Assembly: GCA_013368315.1 (NCBI GenBank) | Contig: JAACJM010000303.1 | Location: 30,069-94,068, forward strand | Direction: 5' to 3' | Source: Tetrapyrgos nigripes | Lineage: Eukaryota > Basidiomycota > Agaricomycetes > Agaricales > Campanellaceae | Length of the DNA stretch: 64,000 nucleotides | Shown: piece by piece, positions 10,479-22,187 of the stretch | How positions within the stretch are numbered: the stretch's first letter is position 1 | How the letters are laid out: each line of letters begins with the position of its first letter | Position numbers and translations under genes: made by a program | The notes under the pieces: generated by a model | Seen by the model: the letters and a program-made list of their open reading frames with translations, nothing else | What the model was told of the DNA's origin: nothing | Databases searched by the model: none

Positions 10479-12305
10479 CGTTAAAGACACTGACATTGCA
10501 AGCTTTGGATTTAAGGTAGGCGAGTACAATGAACAGTATACCCTCCCGAAGTGCTGCCCAAGCATGTTTGCCCTCGATGTTATGGAGACCACTTGTACTC
10601 GTATTGGATCGATTTGAGTTCGAGTCTGCGGCCAAAGGTTGGATGGGGAGGAATTCGACAAGGAGCCAACGATTCTGTTATGGTCGGAGAATGTTCTGAG
10701 GACTGCAGTATGTGTCTTTTAGTATCTCAGATTGATGGACGCAAGGTACTTTTACCTTGCGATGTCGTCTAACCAGTCTGCAACGCATCTTCAGTAACTC
10801 GTTTGAGACGCGTCACTACGACGCTGTGCTACCAAGAGTAGCAGTAGGACCTCGTAACGAAAGGCAAAGCTAACCAAATGCGATGCAGATCAGATGCAGG
10901 TAGGTTGATTTTACTTTATAACAGCCAGTGTCTTGAAAAAACTGACTTTTTCATAACCCAACGCCTTATACTGTGACTACGCGGCTTTGGAACCAGAGCG
11001 TGCTTTAAATTTCTTTTATTTCGTCCCAGTGTTCTTTGTCACTGTATGGAACTGGAGATTGATGCGGATCCTGAGCGAGTCCCTAGACACAGGAACCGTC
11101 CGTTCGACTTCTAACACAGGTCAATTTGGTCCATCCGGTTATTGCATACTCAAGTTCCTTCCACCGATATCCATCAGAAAGCTTCTCGGTCTATGTTTCG
11201 TCCTTGAGGTGGGTTGGCTCTGCCTGCAGGAAAAACGGCAACTCATCTCTTTTGCCTGGTGCCATAGGTATTCCGTCGACGACAAATACAGGGACTTTGT
11301 TCGGGTCAGGGTAATGGGGATACGAGTGCGAGGCCTAGCGAGAGTATGGGTGCGATTTAGAACGGGATGGGTAGGAATGTGAATGCAACTGGGAGCGGGA
11401 AAATGAATGGAATTCGGATTCGGGACTCCCCAGAGGGTTGAGGTGCATAGTGGTGTCCAGATGGAGAATGTACGTGTACTCTTTTGTTCTTTTTCTTCTT
11501 CTTTCTCTTCAACAGCACCCCCGTTCTTCATACAACTGATACGCGCTGCCCATCCCTTCCCAAAGTACAGTGCAATATACAGCCTAATTCTCTGCCTTCT
11601 TTCCTTTCCTAAACAACCGGTACGTATCCACCTTGCATAACATTTGTGGAAGTCAATTAATTAAGCTACAGGTAAGCAAAGTGCGCGCAACGCTCCGCAT
11701 CGCATCTTTTTGGTCCTTGTAACCGCGATACTCCGACTTCGCGTTATCCTTTTGCCACGACCGAGATTACTTCCTCCAGTTGCAACCACAGTACTCTACC
11801 GGTCCCCCTCACTGACTTCATCTGCTGCTCGACTTGTGCAAACAGATTCTGTCTGCCCCCCGGGGTCGGTCTCCTGGCTGCGAATGCGCTGGCGCTGTAA
11901 CCGGAATCGAACGGCAGAGTGAGGCCAGAGAGACCTGGTCAGAGTGTGCGAAATTGCAACCTCACTTTCCGGACAGTCTAGAGACAGCTCAATCACCGGA
12001 GCAATCGCTTGGCTCGTCTCCTCCTCTTCCAATATTATAGGCGACATCACCGCGATACTCGCCTTCCTCCTGAGTTAACCGGTTCGTCTGACTATGGCGG
12101 TGGAGTCTCGGGGAAGGGTGTGAGGTGGGAGGTGGGCCGTGGACAGCAAGTGAGTTATCTCAGCTCTCTCTGAACTTCTTCGACATTTTTCTCCATTTCA
12201 TGCCCAAGACTAACACTCGCATTATTTTTCTTCTCTTTCTATCTCTGCAGACTAGTCAAACGCGTCGTCATCCAATCTGGCGCTCCAATCGACCGTTATA
12301 TTCCA
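10479..12305. other. Upstream region shared by GH71 copy 2 and the RhoGEF gene; no firm gene
   Basis: From about 10,540 onward this is duplicated at 32,960-34,713. Several open frames exist on both strands; none is consistently preserved between the two copies. On the minus strand around 11,160-11,290 a protein-like piece (VPVFVVDGIPMAPGK) is followed by stops and may be a decayed gene I cannot name. On the plus strand, 11,710-12,130 holds proline/serine-rich pieces that may belong to the 5' exons of the RhoGEF, with an intron ending ctgcag at about 12,250. Confidence 0.35.
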
Positions 12306-15239
12306 GTGGTTCTATTCATGGAGGATATTGGCAATTTGCCTCGCGAAACCTACGAGCAACGCATGCAGAGACTGAAAATTGGACAAACGGCATTTATCGA
12401 CCAGCCCCATCTGACTACCATCCCAACATCTCCAAGGATGGTTACAAGCTTGGTAAACCCAAGAAAACATTCCTTTCCAGCACCTTCGGATAATCTCCTG
12501 AAAGGTGGTCGACCCAGCACTGCATATGGCATGCTAGACTCTTCGCCGTCATCCAACTGGAAACAGCCATTATATGCTCCTTCGGTCAAGAAGTACACTC
12601 CTCCCGATTCTCCCAGCTTCAGGAACTCGCGCAGCACCCTTGTAGATGGATTAGCTCGCGGTACCTTCAATGATAGCCCATGTCCATTCCCTCTCCACAA
12701 GGCCGTTCCCCAGCCTCCACCTGACTATGAGCCTTTCAACTTCTCTCTGGCACCCACTATAACGTCCATTTGCCATCAGGGCGCTAGCTTCCCACACTGA
12801 GCTGATCCTTGTATTACCTCAACCCACGGGCACTCTCTCATGAAGCCGTCATGAGCACCTCTCTTCTACGTGCCCCTAGAGCACCTATCGAGCAGCTCTG
12901 TCTTGAAAGTACCAAAATCCTCACCAAACTCCAGCTAATCGCCGAATTCACGTATTGGTTGGATCATACCTTCATCGGAATGAACCACCGTTCAAAATCC
13001 TGTTTGATTGCTTTGCTGTTGGCGCTTCGTTAGGAGTTCTGTTGGATTTGCTGTGGTCTCCTGCTCCTAGTCATCTCAGTGTGGATGTGGAGACATTTGA
13101 CTTCCAACTAGGCATGCCCGACCGCGAAAAGTTTTTCGCGAATTTCATTCAGAGGGTGCATTTTCTGGAGATCCAGGGCAAGCCGAGATATGGGGAAGTT
13201 TTGACGATTGAGGATTTATTCGGTGGTACGAGCTCGGGATTTATGAAGGTGAGTTCATACGTCGGTCTTTACTCAAGATTCTTCTTTTGACTCTCTGAAT
13301 TGCACAGGTGCTCAAGACGGTTCAGAGATTGCTGGATGCATTGCAAGCTACATATCCCGGTCTATCCATGTTTCCCGACCCAACTTTTACTCAGCATGAC
13401 CGGCGTGATATTGTTATGGAACTGGTAGACACTGAGCGGGCTCATGTGTCTTACCTACTGTTGATATTGGTATGTACGCTTTTTGGATTTGATGCTTAGA
13501 ACTGCCCCACTTACCGTGAAGGGTGGATACAGGATTCGGCTGCTACTCTTTCCTGCGCATCCAATTTCATGCAGTCAACTCTGGAGCCTTTGGTGATAAA
13601 CGACAATCGGTTGTCAATGCACCAGTATCACGACCGTGTCCTCAAAGACATGGAAGCTATGCTCCTCTGCATGGAGCGATCCGACTTCAATTGGGACGCA
13701 GAAAACTGGTTGCATATTTTCGGATTCGACAATCCCGCCAATCGGACCAACATTGCCCCTACATATCATTCTCTGTCCGTGAATTACCTCGATATATTTG
13801 AGGTTCTTCCAGAGCAGAAGAAAACCATAGAGTCGTCGAGTCTTGCAGGGAATATCCAAACCCTTCTCGACGTCCTATCCATCCTCCCAGCTCGCATTGC
13901 AGATTACTGCGCTTGGCTGCAGGCAATCTTAGATTGCACTCTACCTTCACTCCCAGTCCTTCCAACCTCGTCTTTTTCTTCACCTCTAAGCTGGTTCGAC
14001 ACTGTCTGCATCACGCTCTACTACATGTCCCAAATTTCTTCAGCTATCGACGAGATGAGCTGGCAAATCCAAAGCATTCAAGCTTTGCGTACTCTGAACC
14101 AGCGTGCTTTTCATTGGAACGCGTCTATTGATCCGTCCCAGTTGGGCAACCTGCTGGTTGATGACCAGCTCAAGATTTACGAAGCAGATTCGGGGACTGG
14201 GCTGAAACCGAAGCCAAAGGACGAAGATGCCAAAACATATCAAGTCTTCCTATTCGAAACAATGTTGTTGTGTTGTTTGGGGGAACAAAAACTACAGAAA
14301 CACCGCAGAAACGGATCTGGCAGTGAGTCGAGGTCCACGAGGAAAGGCGATGTAGAGTTGGATCCGCATGCTCAGAAGACCGGGACGGCTTATTCAACTT
14401 GGGTGTCTTGGACTGAATGGACGAGAAATGGTTGGTCGTCATGGGGGAGACAGAGAAGAGACTTGGAGGATGTGAATGGATAGGGCGTCGAGATGAGGTC
14501 GCAGCAGCAGCAGAATGGGAATGGGAGTGCCAAGACCAATGCTGCTCGTAATCCCGAGCACGACGCCGGAGCGATGAAGGACACCTTCCTCGGTACCCCA
14601 TTCGATCTTGGGAGTTGGGATCTGCTTTGCGTAAAAAGACGCCCTTGAACTTGATTTATGCAATACCGACTGCTTGGATGAAGGTTTTAAGCGTTGACGA
14701 AGGTCAGTCGTCTTTTGTGTGGCAGACTGTTTGAGCGCTAATCGTCTTTTTCACAGAGTTGTTTTCTCTTGATTGGAGAGATAATGAAGGCGTCGGCGAA
14801 AAGTATGCACTCAAACTTTCTTACTCCTTCATCGATCAAAGTGACCAATGGCTTTTGGTTCTGGAAGGATTCGTGACCGAGGTGGTGGACGTTTTTGCAG
14901 ATGAGCACCTCAGCAATCAGCTTCGGGAAAGCCTGGACGGCAGTTCCATTTACGAGATTGGAACTGACATTTTCAATTTGGGTATGTGAATCACTTTTGC
15001 CTTCTTGCCTCTAGTACTGACAACGACACTCCAAACCAGATGATGACGGCTTCTACATTCCGGATCGACATTATTCCCGTCCTAGACCATGAAGTCTCAT
15101 CGGACCAAAAGGACCTTACTCCGATCCCTCTTCAATGTACCAACAGAAATCATTCGAGCCCACTGAACTATTGCTCAGTCCCGATATGTTACCCGAGTTG
15201 TTCAGCCCGAAATCTCATCGTTCAGCAATATCTGCGTAG
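12306..15239 (+). pseudogene. Cdc24-like Rho guanine nucleotide exchange factor, copy 1
   Basis: Cdc24-type proteins activate Cdc42/Rho GTPases to set polarity. Domains in order: a variable N-terminus; the Cdc24 calponin-like domain (NEPPFKILFDCFAVGASL to DLFGGTSSGFMK, then VLKTVQRLLDALQ after an intron ending at 13,308); a DH domain starting RRDIVMELVDTERAHVSYL and continuing VINDNRLSMHQYHDRVLK after an intron ending near 13,530; and a PH-like segment (NLLVDDQLKIYEADSG, YQVFLFETMLLCCLG) resuming after 14,750 as DQWLLVLEGFVTEVVD. A one-base loss near 12,970 breaks the calponin domain. TGA at 15,090-15,092 replaces the TGG of copy 2. Probably a pseudogene; exon joins are inferred. Confidence 0.7.
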
Positions 15240-15245
15240 CATGAC

Positions 15246-15588
15246 TTGATAAGCCCGTTAGCTCTGGTCCCACTTGATAATAAACAGGAACAGGAACACG
15301 TTCGTGATAGTGGTGCTGGATTAATGTCTCCGCTGGAGTTACCGCCTTCATCAACTTATGACAGCAAGGCTCAGAGAGTGGTGGACCTAACGGTGCGTGT
15401 TGAGAAGATTGGGCGATTTCCTGAAGCCCATAGCGGGTTTGTGGATGTATGGAAAGGCGTTTGGAAGGATGTACATGGTCATGAGAGTACGGTGAGTTTG
15501 TTTGTTCGATCTACTGGGTCTGCTATGGGCTAACATGCTATCGCTTTTGTAGGTCGCAGTCAAGGTTCTTAGGTCACGTATAGGTGAT
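15246..15588 (+). pseudogene. Protein kinase N-lobe stub, copy 1
   Basis: An exon with KIGRFPEAHSGFVDVWKGVW (a glycine-rich-loop-like stretch) ends at 15,491. After a 61-nt intron it resumes at 15,553 as VAVKVLRSRIGDP, which supplies the invariant VAVK lysine. This is the start of a fungal Ser/Thr kinase domain. The homology ends at about 15,588, where the inverted membrane-protein module begins, so the rest of the kinase is lost. It sits just after the RhoGEF stop codon and could have been a separate gene or, with one weak intron (gtagca...acag), a RhoGEF-kinase fusion. Confidence 0.6.
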
Positions 15589-16495
15589 CCAAACCCCCAA
15601 GCCCAATGAGTCGTATTTATATACGACTTTACCGGCGTTTGGTTATCCAACACGAACGTCTCTGGACTCAGCACGCCCCAGTTGCCTTTGTACTGTAACA
15701 CATGGCCGAGTCCACCGGTTCCACCATTCCCAGTACCAGATGGATCTTCAGAGTACACATCCATATCATCTACGACGATATTTTTACCACGTAAAATCGT
15801 CTGATTCCCAGCGGTAATCACCGCATAATCAAACGTCGGTGTTACCGGATACGTAGATGAGGTTGTGATCCACGGAGTCGGCGGGGAGGAGGGGAGAGGT
15901 GTATGTAGCGAGACCGGAAGGAGGGAGTGGTTGGAGAGTGAGAGGGTCTGAGTTGAGTTCGATGGCGTAGGCGGAGCCGGTATCTGAGGAGTCTGAAGAG
16001 TCTCCTGAGGATGAAGAGGGAAGAGAAAAGCGAGAGGCTATTGTAGCGTCTACACGTATGCGTATGCTGAACGGATTGGAACTTGATACAGGAGGAAGAT
16101 GTATCATGTATATGTATCACGTATCGTCAACTTTGTTGACAAATTACGGACAGAACGGTGACGAGGACGACCAATAATGAGCAGATCAGAAAGGATGGAA
16201 CATAAGTATCAAGGCTGGAAGGATGGAATTCATGATACAGATTAGACTTTGAAGTTGAGTCGTAACGAGTACTTACGAGTAAGCTTTCTCTAATTCCCGA
16301 CGGAAATCCCATTTCCATTTCTCGAGTATGTAGGCGTCGGTCTCCCGACCGCGTTTTGATGACTCGACCATGGACATGAGATGCCGCAACGTCTTTCCTT
16401 CCAGCGACTGGCAGACGATGGTGCATCACTTCGTGTTGAGAGAAGATTCGGGAACTTGAAGACTCGGAGGATAACAGGCTGAGAAGAATGTACAT
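15589..16495 (-). pseudogene. Membrane-protein gene, copy 2 (5' part)
   Basis: This is the 5' half of the gene that is full length at 26,199-28,504. The minus strand encodes a hydrophobic leader (PSFLICSLLVVLVTVLSVI) near 16,140-16,190, a Ser-rich stretch (LPSSSSGDSSDSSDTGSAY), and an extracellular-looking domain (ITAGNQTILRGKN, LQYKGNWGVLSPETFVLDN, INTTHWAWGFGS). The Ser-rich and NQT parts lie in different frames, joined near YVSGNTDV, and this break is shared by all copies. The gene is cut at 15,589 by the kinase stub, so the transmembrane and cytosolic parts are missing. Confidence 0.6.
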
Positions 16496-16499
16496 GGCA

Positions 16500-16929
16500 T
16501 TATTCTTGCTTGTTTTCGTTCTTTTTCATTGCTACAACCTCAAGAACTTGAAGGAATCATTACATGCAAGTATTCGGTGTGTAGATATTGAACATTGAAC
16601 ACTTTAAACTACGCTACATACGCTACGGCGGCTAGCGTTACACTCTACACTCTATACTGTACCGTACACATACATACAATCTAATGCTGACCAATTCAAA
16701 GAATTCTAGAAATGACATCGAGGAAAAGAGAGCAAGGAAGAAAGGAAGGAAAGACAAAAACGGTCAAAGGGACGGGACCATGGAGGATGGACGATGAAAG
16801 GTGAGACGAAGACCAGACCAGACCAGACGAGGCAGTACCGCTGCTACATCTACATCCGGGCCATCATCCACACCACATCCACATCCACATGCCCTTCCCC
16901 ATCCATAGCATCATCATCCCCTCGACGCC
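16500..16929. repeat. GH71 downstream flank repeat, copy 2
   Basis: This is the same flank as 2,346-2,868 and 38,951-39,454, nearly identical in sequence, including acgctacggcggctagcg and the AG-rich tract. A stretch present at about 2,790-2,850 in copy 1 is deleted here. No gene was seen. Confidence 0.7.
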
Positions 16930-18279
16930 CTAATACCCCGCCCCCGAAGAACTAACACACCCAGCCCGAGCGTCATGATTATACTTCTCTGGATTCTTGA
17001 CGACAAATACCAAGGGGGATAGGCTTGGACTCGCGCCTTGTCCCTGTCCGTCTCCCTGTCCGTTTCCTGCGTTCATGTTGGGGTTGGAGTTGGGGTCGGA
17101 ATCGGAATTAAGGAGGGTTTGGGATTGCCAGTGTCTAGTTGCATTACCAGCGTGTCTGTGTTTATGTCTGTATCCGTATCTGTGTCTGTTGTATCCTGGT
17201 TCTGTTGGGTGTCTTTGTTTTTGTCTTTGTCTTGGGACTCCAAAACTGGATGCGAACGCGAAGCAGACGCAGACCTCACAACGCTCGAACACTCAAACTC
17301 TGTACCCCCCCATCCCCATCCCCATCGAGAAACCCAATCGGCATAGCAAGTTTAGTCAGTCCAGCTTGTACTGAGAATGTTTGGGAGGAGATGATGTTAT
17401 CGTTCGACGAGGAAGGTGTATCTGTATAAGCATACACCTCAAACGTCACATTCGCAGGCTCAGCCAACAGTGTGATAGCCCAGACACTGTCTTCGACCTA
17501 ATGCACGCACGCATAAGTATATACATTAGCTTTCGTAGTCAATCAAACAAAAACGAAAAAGTGTCGAAAAAAAATGATTAAAATACTCACCAATTTCCTC
17601 CCCGTCACTTCCCCCACCGGGTCACCTACTTGAGCGTGAACAGAATGTGTTCTTGACCATATAACCAACTTTTTGTCGGGATACTGTCCACCGTTTTTAA
17701 ACGCAGAGGTGTAGTAGAATGTTAGAGGGAACCAGGCTAGAAGGATAACAGAAGGAAGGGGAAGACAAAAGAAACATTGTTAGCATTCAGCGTTCGTAAG
17801 AATAAGAGTCAAAGAAGGGTAGGTAGGGTAGGCGAGAAAGAAGAAAACACCCCCCTCATCCAAGCCTCACTCCCCACTGGCTGAGCCTCCTTGATAGGAC
17901 CTATATAATGTGATTCGCCGTAGTCATTCCAGGAGATTATTTGGATGATGTCGATGTTGAGTGGGTTGGAGAGTCGTTGGTTGGGAAAGTAGTATCGACG
18001 AGAGCCTCCCAACGTTTAGCGTAGGTGTTGATCTGCTGTGTAGAGGAACTGTATTGGAAGGTGGGTTAGTATTCGTATTCGGGTAATGATTCAAGGGGGA
18101 AGGGCAACGATTGAAGGGGGACACATTTTTATTAAACGTATAACCACAGAGAGACGGAGGCCATTTCCTTCATCTCTTTCAACAACGTCTTGTTTCCTCT
18201 TACTCTTGAAGGGAAATGTAAGCCAGCTCTTGCTCTCACTCTCAGAAGACGAGGAGGATGTAAGCCACCTCTTGGATGA
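16930..18279 (-). pseudogene. GH71 alpha-1,3-glucanase, copy 3 (C-terminal half only)
   Basis: This has the same content as copy 1: the C-terminal domain tail (ARAGCVSSSGAGY), the Asp-Thr-rich repeat region, EPANVTFEVYAYTDTPSSS, and IIQIISWNDYGESHY. It ends within the Ser-Glu-rich exon at about 18,279. It keeps 19-20 bp (taagccacctcttggatga) that copies 1 and 6 have lost between two ggatg repeats, so it shows the older form of the GH71/DUF6535 junction. Frame breaks occur in the G-run near 17,310. There is no N-terminal half and no signal peptide. Confidence 0.8.
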
Positions 18280-18440
18280 TTGAAGAATACGAATGAGCCA
18301 GATTCTCCTGCATACAGCTTCAACCATTCGGCCTAAGTTGAGAGTATTTTTATCTGCAAAGTCAACGTGCCAACGTACCCGTGTTCGCTCTTTCTCCTCC
18401 CAATCATCCTGCAGACGAGACTCGGACTTGAGTTTTAGCG

Positions 18441-21400
18441 ATGCACTTCAACTTCAACTGGCTGACGAATGGTGCGTATGTGCTGCAGTGTTTCGTGTCT
18501 CTGGATTCTCATTCCATTAAAGTTTTTAAATCACCGCGATCCTCGAGGGCACCTGGGGAGGCCCATGCTATGAACAACATGGAAAATGGTTTTTCTGCCA
18601 ATCATTCCCCTCCTGGTACTCCCAATCCCTTTCTTGCCCCTCCTCTTCCTCCCTCTGGTCTGGACAATGACAAGAAGCTGTCCCAAAGTACGTTGTCTTC
18701 CGTATATCAACACTGTTCAGACATATTCATGTATTTTGACTGCCCAGAACGGTTCCAGCCCACTGCAGATGATCAAGCATGTGCTGGAATGTGGAGCATC
18801 TATATTGGAGAAGCAGAACGTTATGATAAATCTTTGGTTGAAGGATGGAAGGGGGACATGGAAGGAATGGTGATCTTTGTGAGTCGATCATTATCAGCAG
18901 TGTGGGCGGACGCTGACTGTGCTGGCTATAAGTCTGCCCTGTACTCTGCCAGCCTCACAGCATTTCTTATCGAGAGCTACAAGACTCTTCAGCCTGATCC
19001 CGCTCAGGATACTGTCTTTCTCCTATCCAAAATATCCCAACAATTATCCAACTCGACTGTTCCACCGTCTGAACCACCCAGTTTTGAAACTCCTGCGTCG
19101 GCCATCATATGCAATGTCCTATGGTTCCTCTCGTTGGCGCTAGCCCTCACCTGTTCACTGCTAGCTATATTCGTGCAGCAGTGGACCCGAGATTTCATCC
19201 ATAAGGCAAATTTGAGGCCATCCCCTATCCGTCAAGCCAGAGTCTTCGCGTACATATACTTTGGCCTGCGTGACTTCGGCATGCACTCATTCGTCGACAT
19301 CATCCCCTTCCTTCTCCACCTCTCCCTCTTCCTATTCTTTGGGGGTTTGGTCGCCTTCCTCTCTCCTGTTAATTGCATTATCACATACATAATGATAGGT
19401 GTCCTGGGCGTGTTCCTCCTCATCTACACAGCACTTACAGTGATTCCGTTGGTCTGGCTCAACGCTCCTTACCGCACGCCACTTTCAGGTGCTCTCTGGC
19501 GGCTTGGGAATGCTTTTGGTAGCTTTCTAGCTCGCAAGCATGACCTGGACCATTGCCAAGATGCAACCTTGAGCGAAGCACTGTTGGAAAAGTCATTGCA
19601 GGGAACATCTGAGCGTGACAGGCAGGCCCTTGTCTTCACTATGCAGTCGTTGACGGATGATGACGAGCTTCTGCCCATGATAGAGGCCATTCAGGACGTT
19701 TTATACTATGACAATCAAATTCCTTCCTTTCGTGACTACATTCGGAGAGCAAATGTAGACCTGATAATGCCTCTTATAATGTCAGATGATCCAGAGGTTA
19801 ACATCATATCTCGTATCACCCAGTACCTGAAGAGATCTCAGGTTGTTCCTGCCCTGAAGGACCCCTTGAAGGACTCCTCGAAGGACTCCCCACTCCATGG
19901 TCAAGGCAGCATGCCGCCAGTCTACTCTCTAGTGTACACTCTAATGTACATGTTGGTTACTCCTCGCCAGGCCACCGACAAGAGCCAGATGCTCATTGAA
20001 AAACATGTTCAGACACACCTCGCTTTCACAGAGGACTTGCTCCTGCACATTGCAGGGCTCCCATCAAATCATCGCAAGTCCTTGTCATCCACCCTTGCCC
20101 TACTGCATTTCAGATGGATGTCCTGTATTCGGGATGTGGTAGCCTTCATTTCAAGGAATCTGGATGATATGAAAAAAGCAAAAGGCCAGAACATTCCAGC
20201 GAGTGCATTGCAGGAACAGATCTTGCACCTGAACAAGATATGGGAAAGTCTCGGTGCAAGTAGGATGCATTATGTCTTGTCCATTAGCAGTCCAAATTAC
20301 TACAGCGACAACTTTCATAAACTTCCCAGGGCCCTTAAACTGGCTGGGGAAGTCCTGAAGGAATGGGGAATGTCTGTAGAACACTCAACAGCAGTGCCAG
20401 AAGAACTTGAAGCCGCCCTTGATAAACTCAAGCAGGATGACACATGGGATGTTACACGCTCCACTATTCTCTTTGAATATCTCTTCCAGGTTGTGACTGT
20501 GTTCCCAGAGATCGGCATTTCTGAGCTTCCTCATGACTTTGAACGCATATGGCGCATTATCTGTCCCCCTTGTCCATCTCTCTATTTGGTTGACCTGCCA
20601 ATGCTTGGAGATAACTACATGTTTCCATTGGAGACCTTGTTGGAATGGTTGTTGGACCAGTCAACTGCCATCGACGACAAGGTTGATTTATGGATGGAAA
20701 AATACATGCAGCTCTTCTTTTCTATCAAAGACGCTCAGTCAAATCCTGATCTTGCTATTTGGGGCAGAAACCTCTTTCTGCAATACTTCAGACGAAGGGC
20801 AAAGGAGGCTGTTGCGAAGCCACTGTCTCACGACTCAGGCTGGATCAGGCATTTCAAATATCAACCCGATTCTAGGCGTCTAGTGGGAGAATGCGTTATA
20901 CAGAACATACGTCATGAAACAATGCCTGAATCGCTGACTTGCGAAGCAGCCTTCCTCTTTTCACTAATTTGCGCCCCAATCTACGAATCACCGGCCCTTT
21001 CAGAACTCTGGAAGATTCTCGACGACTCGGACAAAACCTCCTCCACACAGAACACTGATATCTCATTCCTCCGGATAACCCTCAGTCTGATTAACATTTA
21101 TCAGACTAGTTGGCATAGTCGGTTCGGGGATGAGGAGGAGTTGCAATCTATGGAAGTTACGCTTCTCAAGCAATATCTTTCGGATGACTTTATTTCTCCA
21201 TTATCCCGAGAGACACTTCGACCGTCTCTGTGGGTCGCACTTTACACTGAATGGCTTGACCAGCTTGCCCAGAACAGACCTTTCGCACAGCTGGATCTCT
21301 GTAATCTATTTCACATGTCTCAGATTGGATTTCTGTTGCGGACGACGGAGACGATGGATCTTGAAGTCAACGAAAAACTTCAGATTCGGTTTGCCAAAAT

Positions 21401-21764
21401 GTATTCCAATTTCATCACGGACATGGTCTCCAAAGATGCTGGGTCTGGCAACTACCTGGACCGAGTTCATCCTTCTGTTTATGACTTCTTTGTCATAGTT
21501 AAAGGCCCCTTTTTCCCCGCCCCCGGACAGCGTGTGTTTGTGTGGGACTGGATCACAGATCTCAAATGCGCGAAGACCATCATGAAGGCAATCCAAAAGT
21601 ACAGGAGTTGCTTTGACACTGGGGAGGAGGAGATTGAAGGTCAAAGCACCTTATTTGCGAGATGTCTAGAAGTCCGCGGACAACTTCCAGCATTGGACTC
21701 GGACTCGGAGGATGTCCAAGGAGAGGGTGACGAAACGGTGGAAAAATATAGTCTCACTGCGTGA
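18441..21764 (+). CDS. DUF6535 domain-containing membrane protein (intact copy)
   Basis: This is the only open copy of three: 1,107 codons, or 1,089 residues after removing the 54-nt intron at 18,879-18,932. That intron is open by chance here but carries an in-frame stop in the other copies. Residues about 85-150 hold a Trp/Tyr-rich region (MWSIYIGEAERYDKSLVEGW). The DUF6535 core follows with four hydrophobic spans: SASLTAFLIESY, LWFLSLALALTCSLLAIFV, FLLHLSLFLFFGGLVAFL and VFLLIYTALTVIPLVWL. The remaining 700 residues are soluble and probably helical, with an acidic tail (DSDSEDVQGEGDE). DUF6535 is a basidiomycete family of unknown role. The start is uncertain; the MENGF methionine about 50 residues in is an alternative. 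The C-terminal half carries the variable pockets described under findings. Confidence 0.85.
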   Translation: MHFNFNWLTNGAYVLQCFVSLDSHSIKVFKSPRSSRAPGEAHAMNNMENGFSANHSPPGTPNPFLAPPLPPSGLDNDKKLSQSTLSSVYQHCSDIFMYFDCPERFQPTADDQACAGMWSIYIGEAERYDKSLVEGWKGDMEGMVIFVSRSLSAVWADADCAGYKSALYSASLTAFLIESYKTLQPDPAQDTVFLLSKISQQLSNSTVPPSEPPSFETPASAIICNVLWFLSLALALTCSLLAIFVQQWTRDFIHKANLRPSPIRQARVFAYIYFGLRDFGMHSFVDIIPFLLHLSLFLFFGGLVAFLSPVNCIITYIMIGVLGVFLLIYTALTVIPLVWLNAPYRTPLSGALWRLGNAFGSFLARKHDLDHCQDATLSEALLEKSLQGTSERDRQALVFTMQSLTDDDELLPMIEAIQDVLYYDNQIPSFRDYIRRANVDLIMPLIMSDDPEVNIISRITQYLKRSQVVPALKDPLKDSSKDSPLHGQGSMPPVYSLVYTLMYMLVTPRQATDKSQMLIEKHVQTHLAFTEDLLLHIAGLPSNHRKSLSSTLALLHFRWMSCIRDVVAFISRNLDDMKKAKGQNIPASALQEQILHLNKIWESLGASRMHYVLSISSPNYYSDNFHKLPRALKLAGEVLKEWGMSVEHSTAVPEELEAALDKLKQDDTWDVTRSTILFEYLFQVVTVFPEIGISELPHDFERIWRIICPPCPSLYLVDLPMLGDNYMFPLETLLEWLLDQSTAIDDKVDLWMEKYMQLFFSIKDAQSNPDLAIWGRNLFLQYFRRRAKEAVAKPLSHDSGWIRHFKYQPDSRRLVGECVIQNIRHETMPESLTCEAAFLFSLICAPIYESPALSELWKILDDSDKTSSTQNTDISFLRITLSLINIYQTSWHSRFGDEEELQSMEVTLLKQYLSDDFISPLSRETLRPSLWVALYTEWLDQLAQNRPFAQLDLCNLFHMSQIGFLLRTTETMDLEVNEKLQIRFAKMYSNFITDMVSKDAGSGNYLDRVHPSVYDFFVIVKGPFFPAPGQRVFVWDWITDLKCAKTIMKAIQKYRSCFDTGEEEIEGQSTLFARCLEVRGQLPALDSDSEDVQGEGDETVEKYSLTA

Positions 21765-22187
21765 AGATGTAAGTATATGGGTGGGGGGACATCCAAGCCC
21801 CTACTATTAAACTGCACTACGGCAGTTACACATTCTATACTGTTTACTGTGTACATACAATCCAATGCTAGTTGCTACAAACCATTGTGAAGAATGCTAA
21901 AAATACAAATAACAAATACATGACATTGACATTGACACTGAACAAAAGGACCAAGAGAGCAAGAGAAAAAAGAATGACAAGGCAGAAGGAAAGGAACGGA
22001 AAGACGGACGATGAGACGATAACCAGACCAGACCAGGCAGCGCTGCTGCTATGTAAGTACATCCCATCATATACATCCATATCATATCATCGTCATGACC
22101 GTCATTAAACTCATGAAGAAAGCTCGCTCTACCAGTAGAGCATGAGCACTCTTCTTCCCCCCTCTCCACAACACCATAAAACCAAAA
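21765..22187. repeat. DUF6535 downstream flank repeat, copy 2
   Basis: Nearly identical to 7,683-8,101 and 44,323-44,772. It is non-coding and lies between two convergent genes (DUF6535 on plus, GH71 on minus). Confidence 0.7.

Noticed and set aside
11139..11531. 130-codon minus-strand open frame upstream of the RhoGEF
   Set aside because: The frame is not conserved in the duplicate at 33,550-33,940. Only a different frame looks protein-like, and that one has stops.
11895..11925. T-arm-like sequence on the minus strand (GTTCGATTCCGG)
   Set aside because: No acceptor stem, anticodon arm or D-arm can be built around it, and the duplicate at 34,310 has changed bases that would break the stem.
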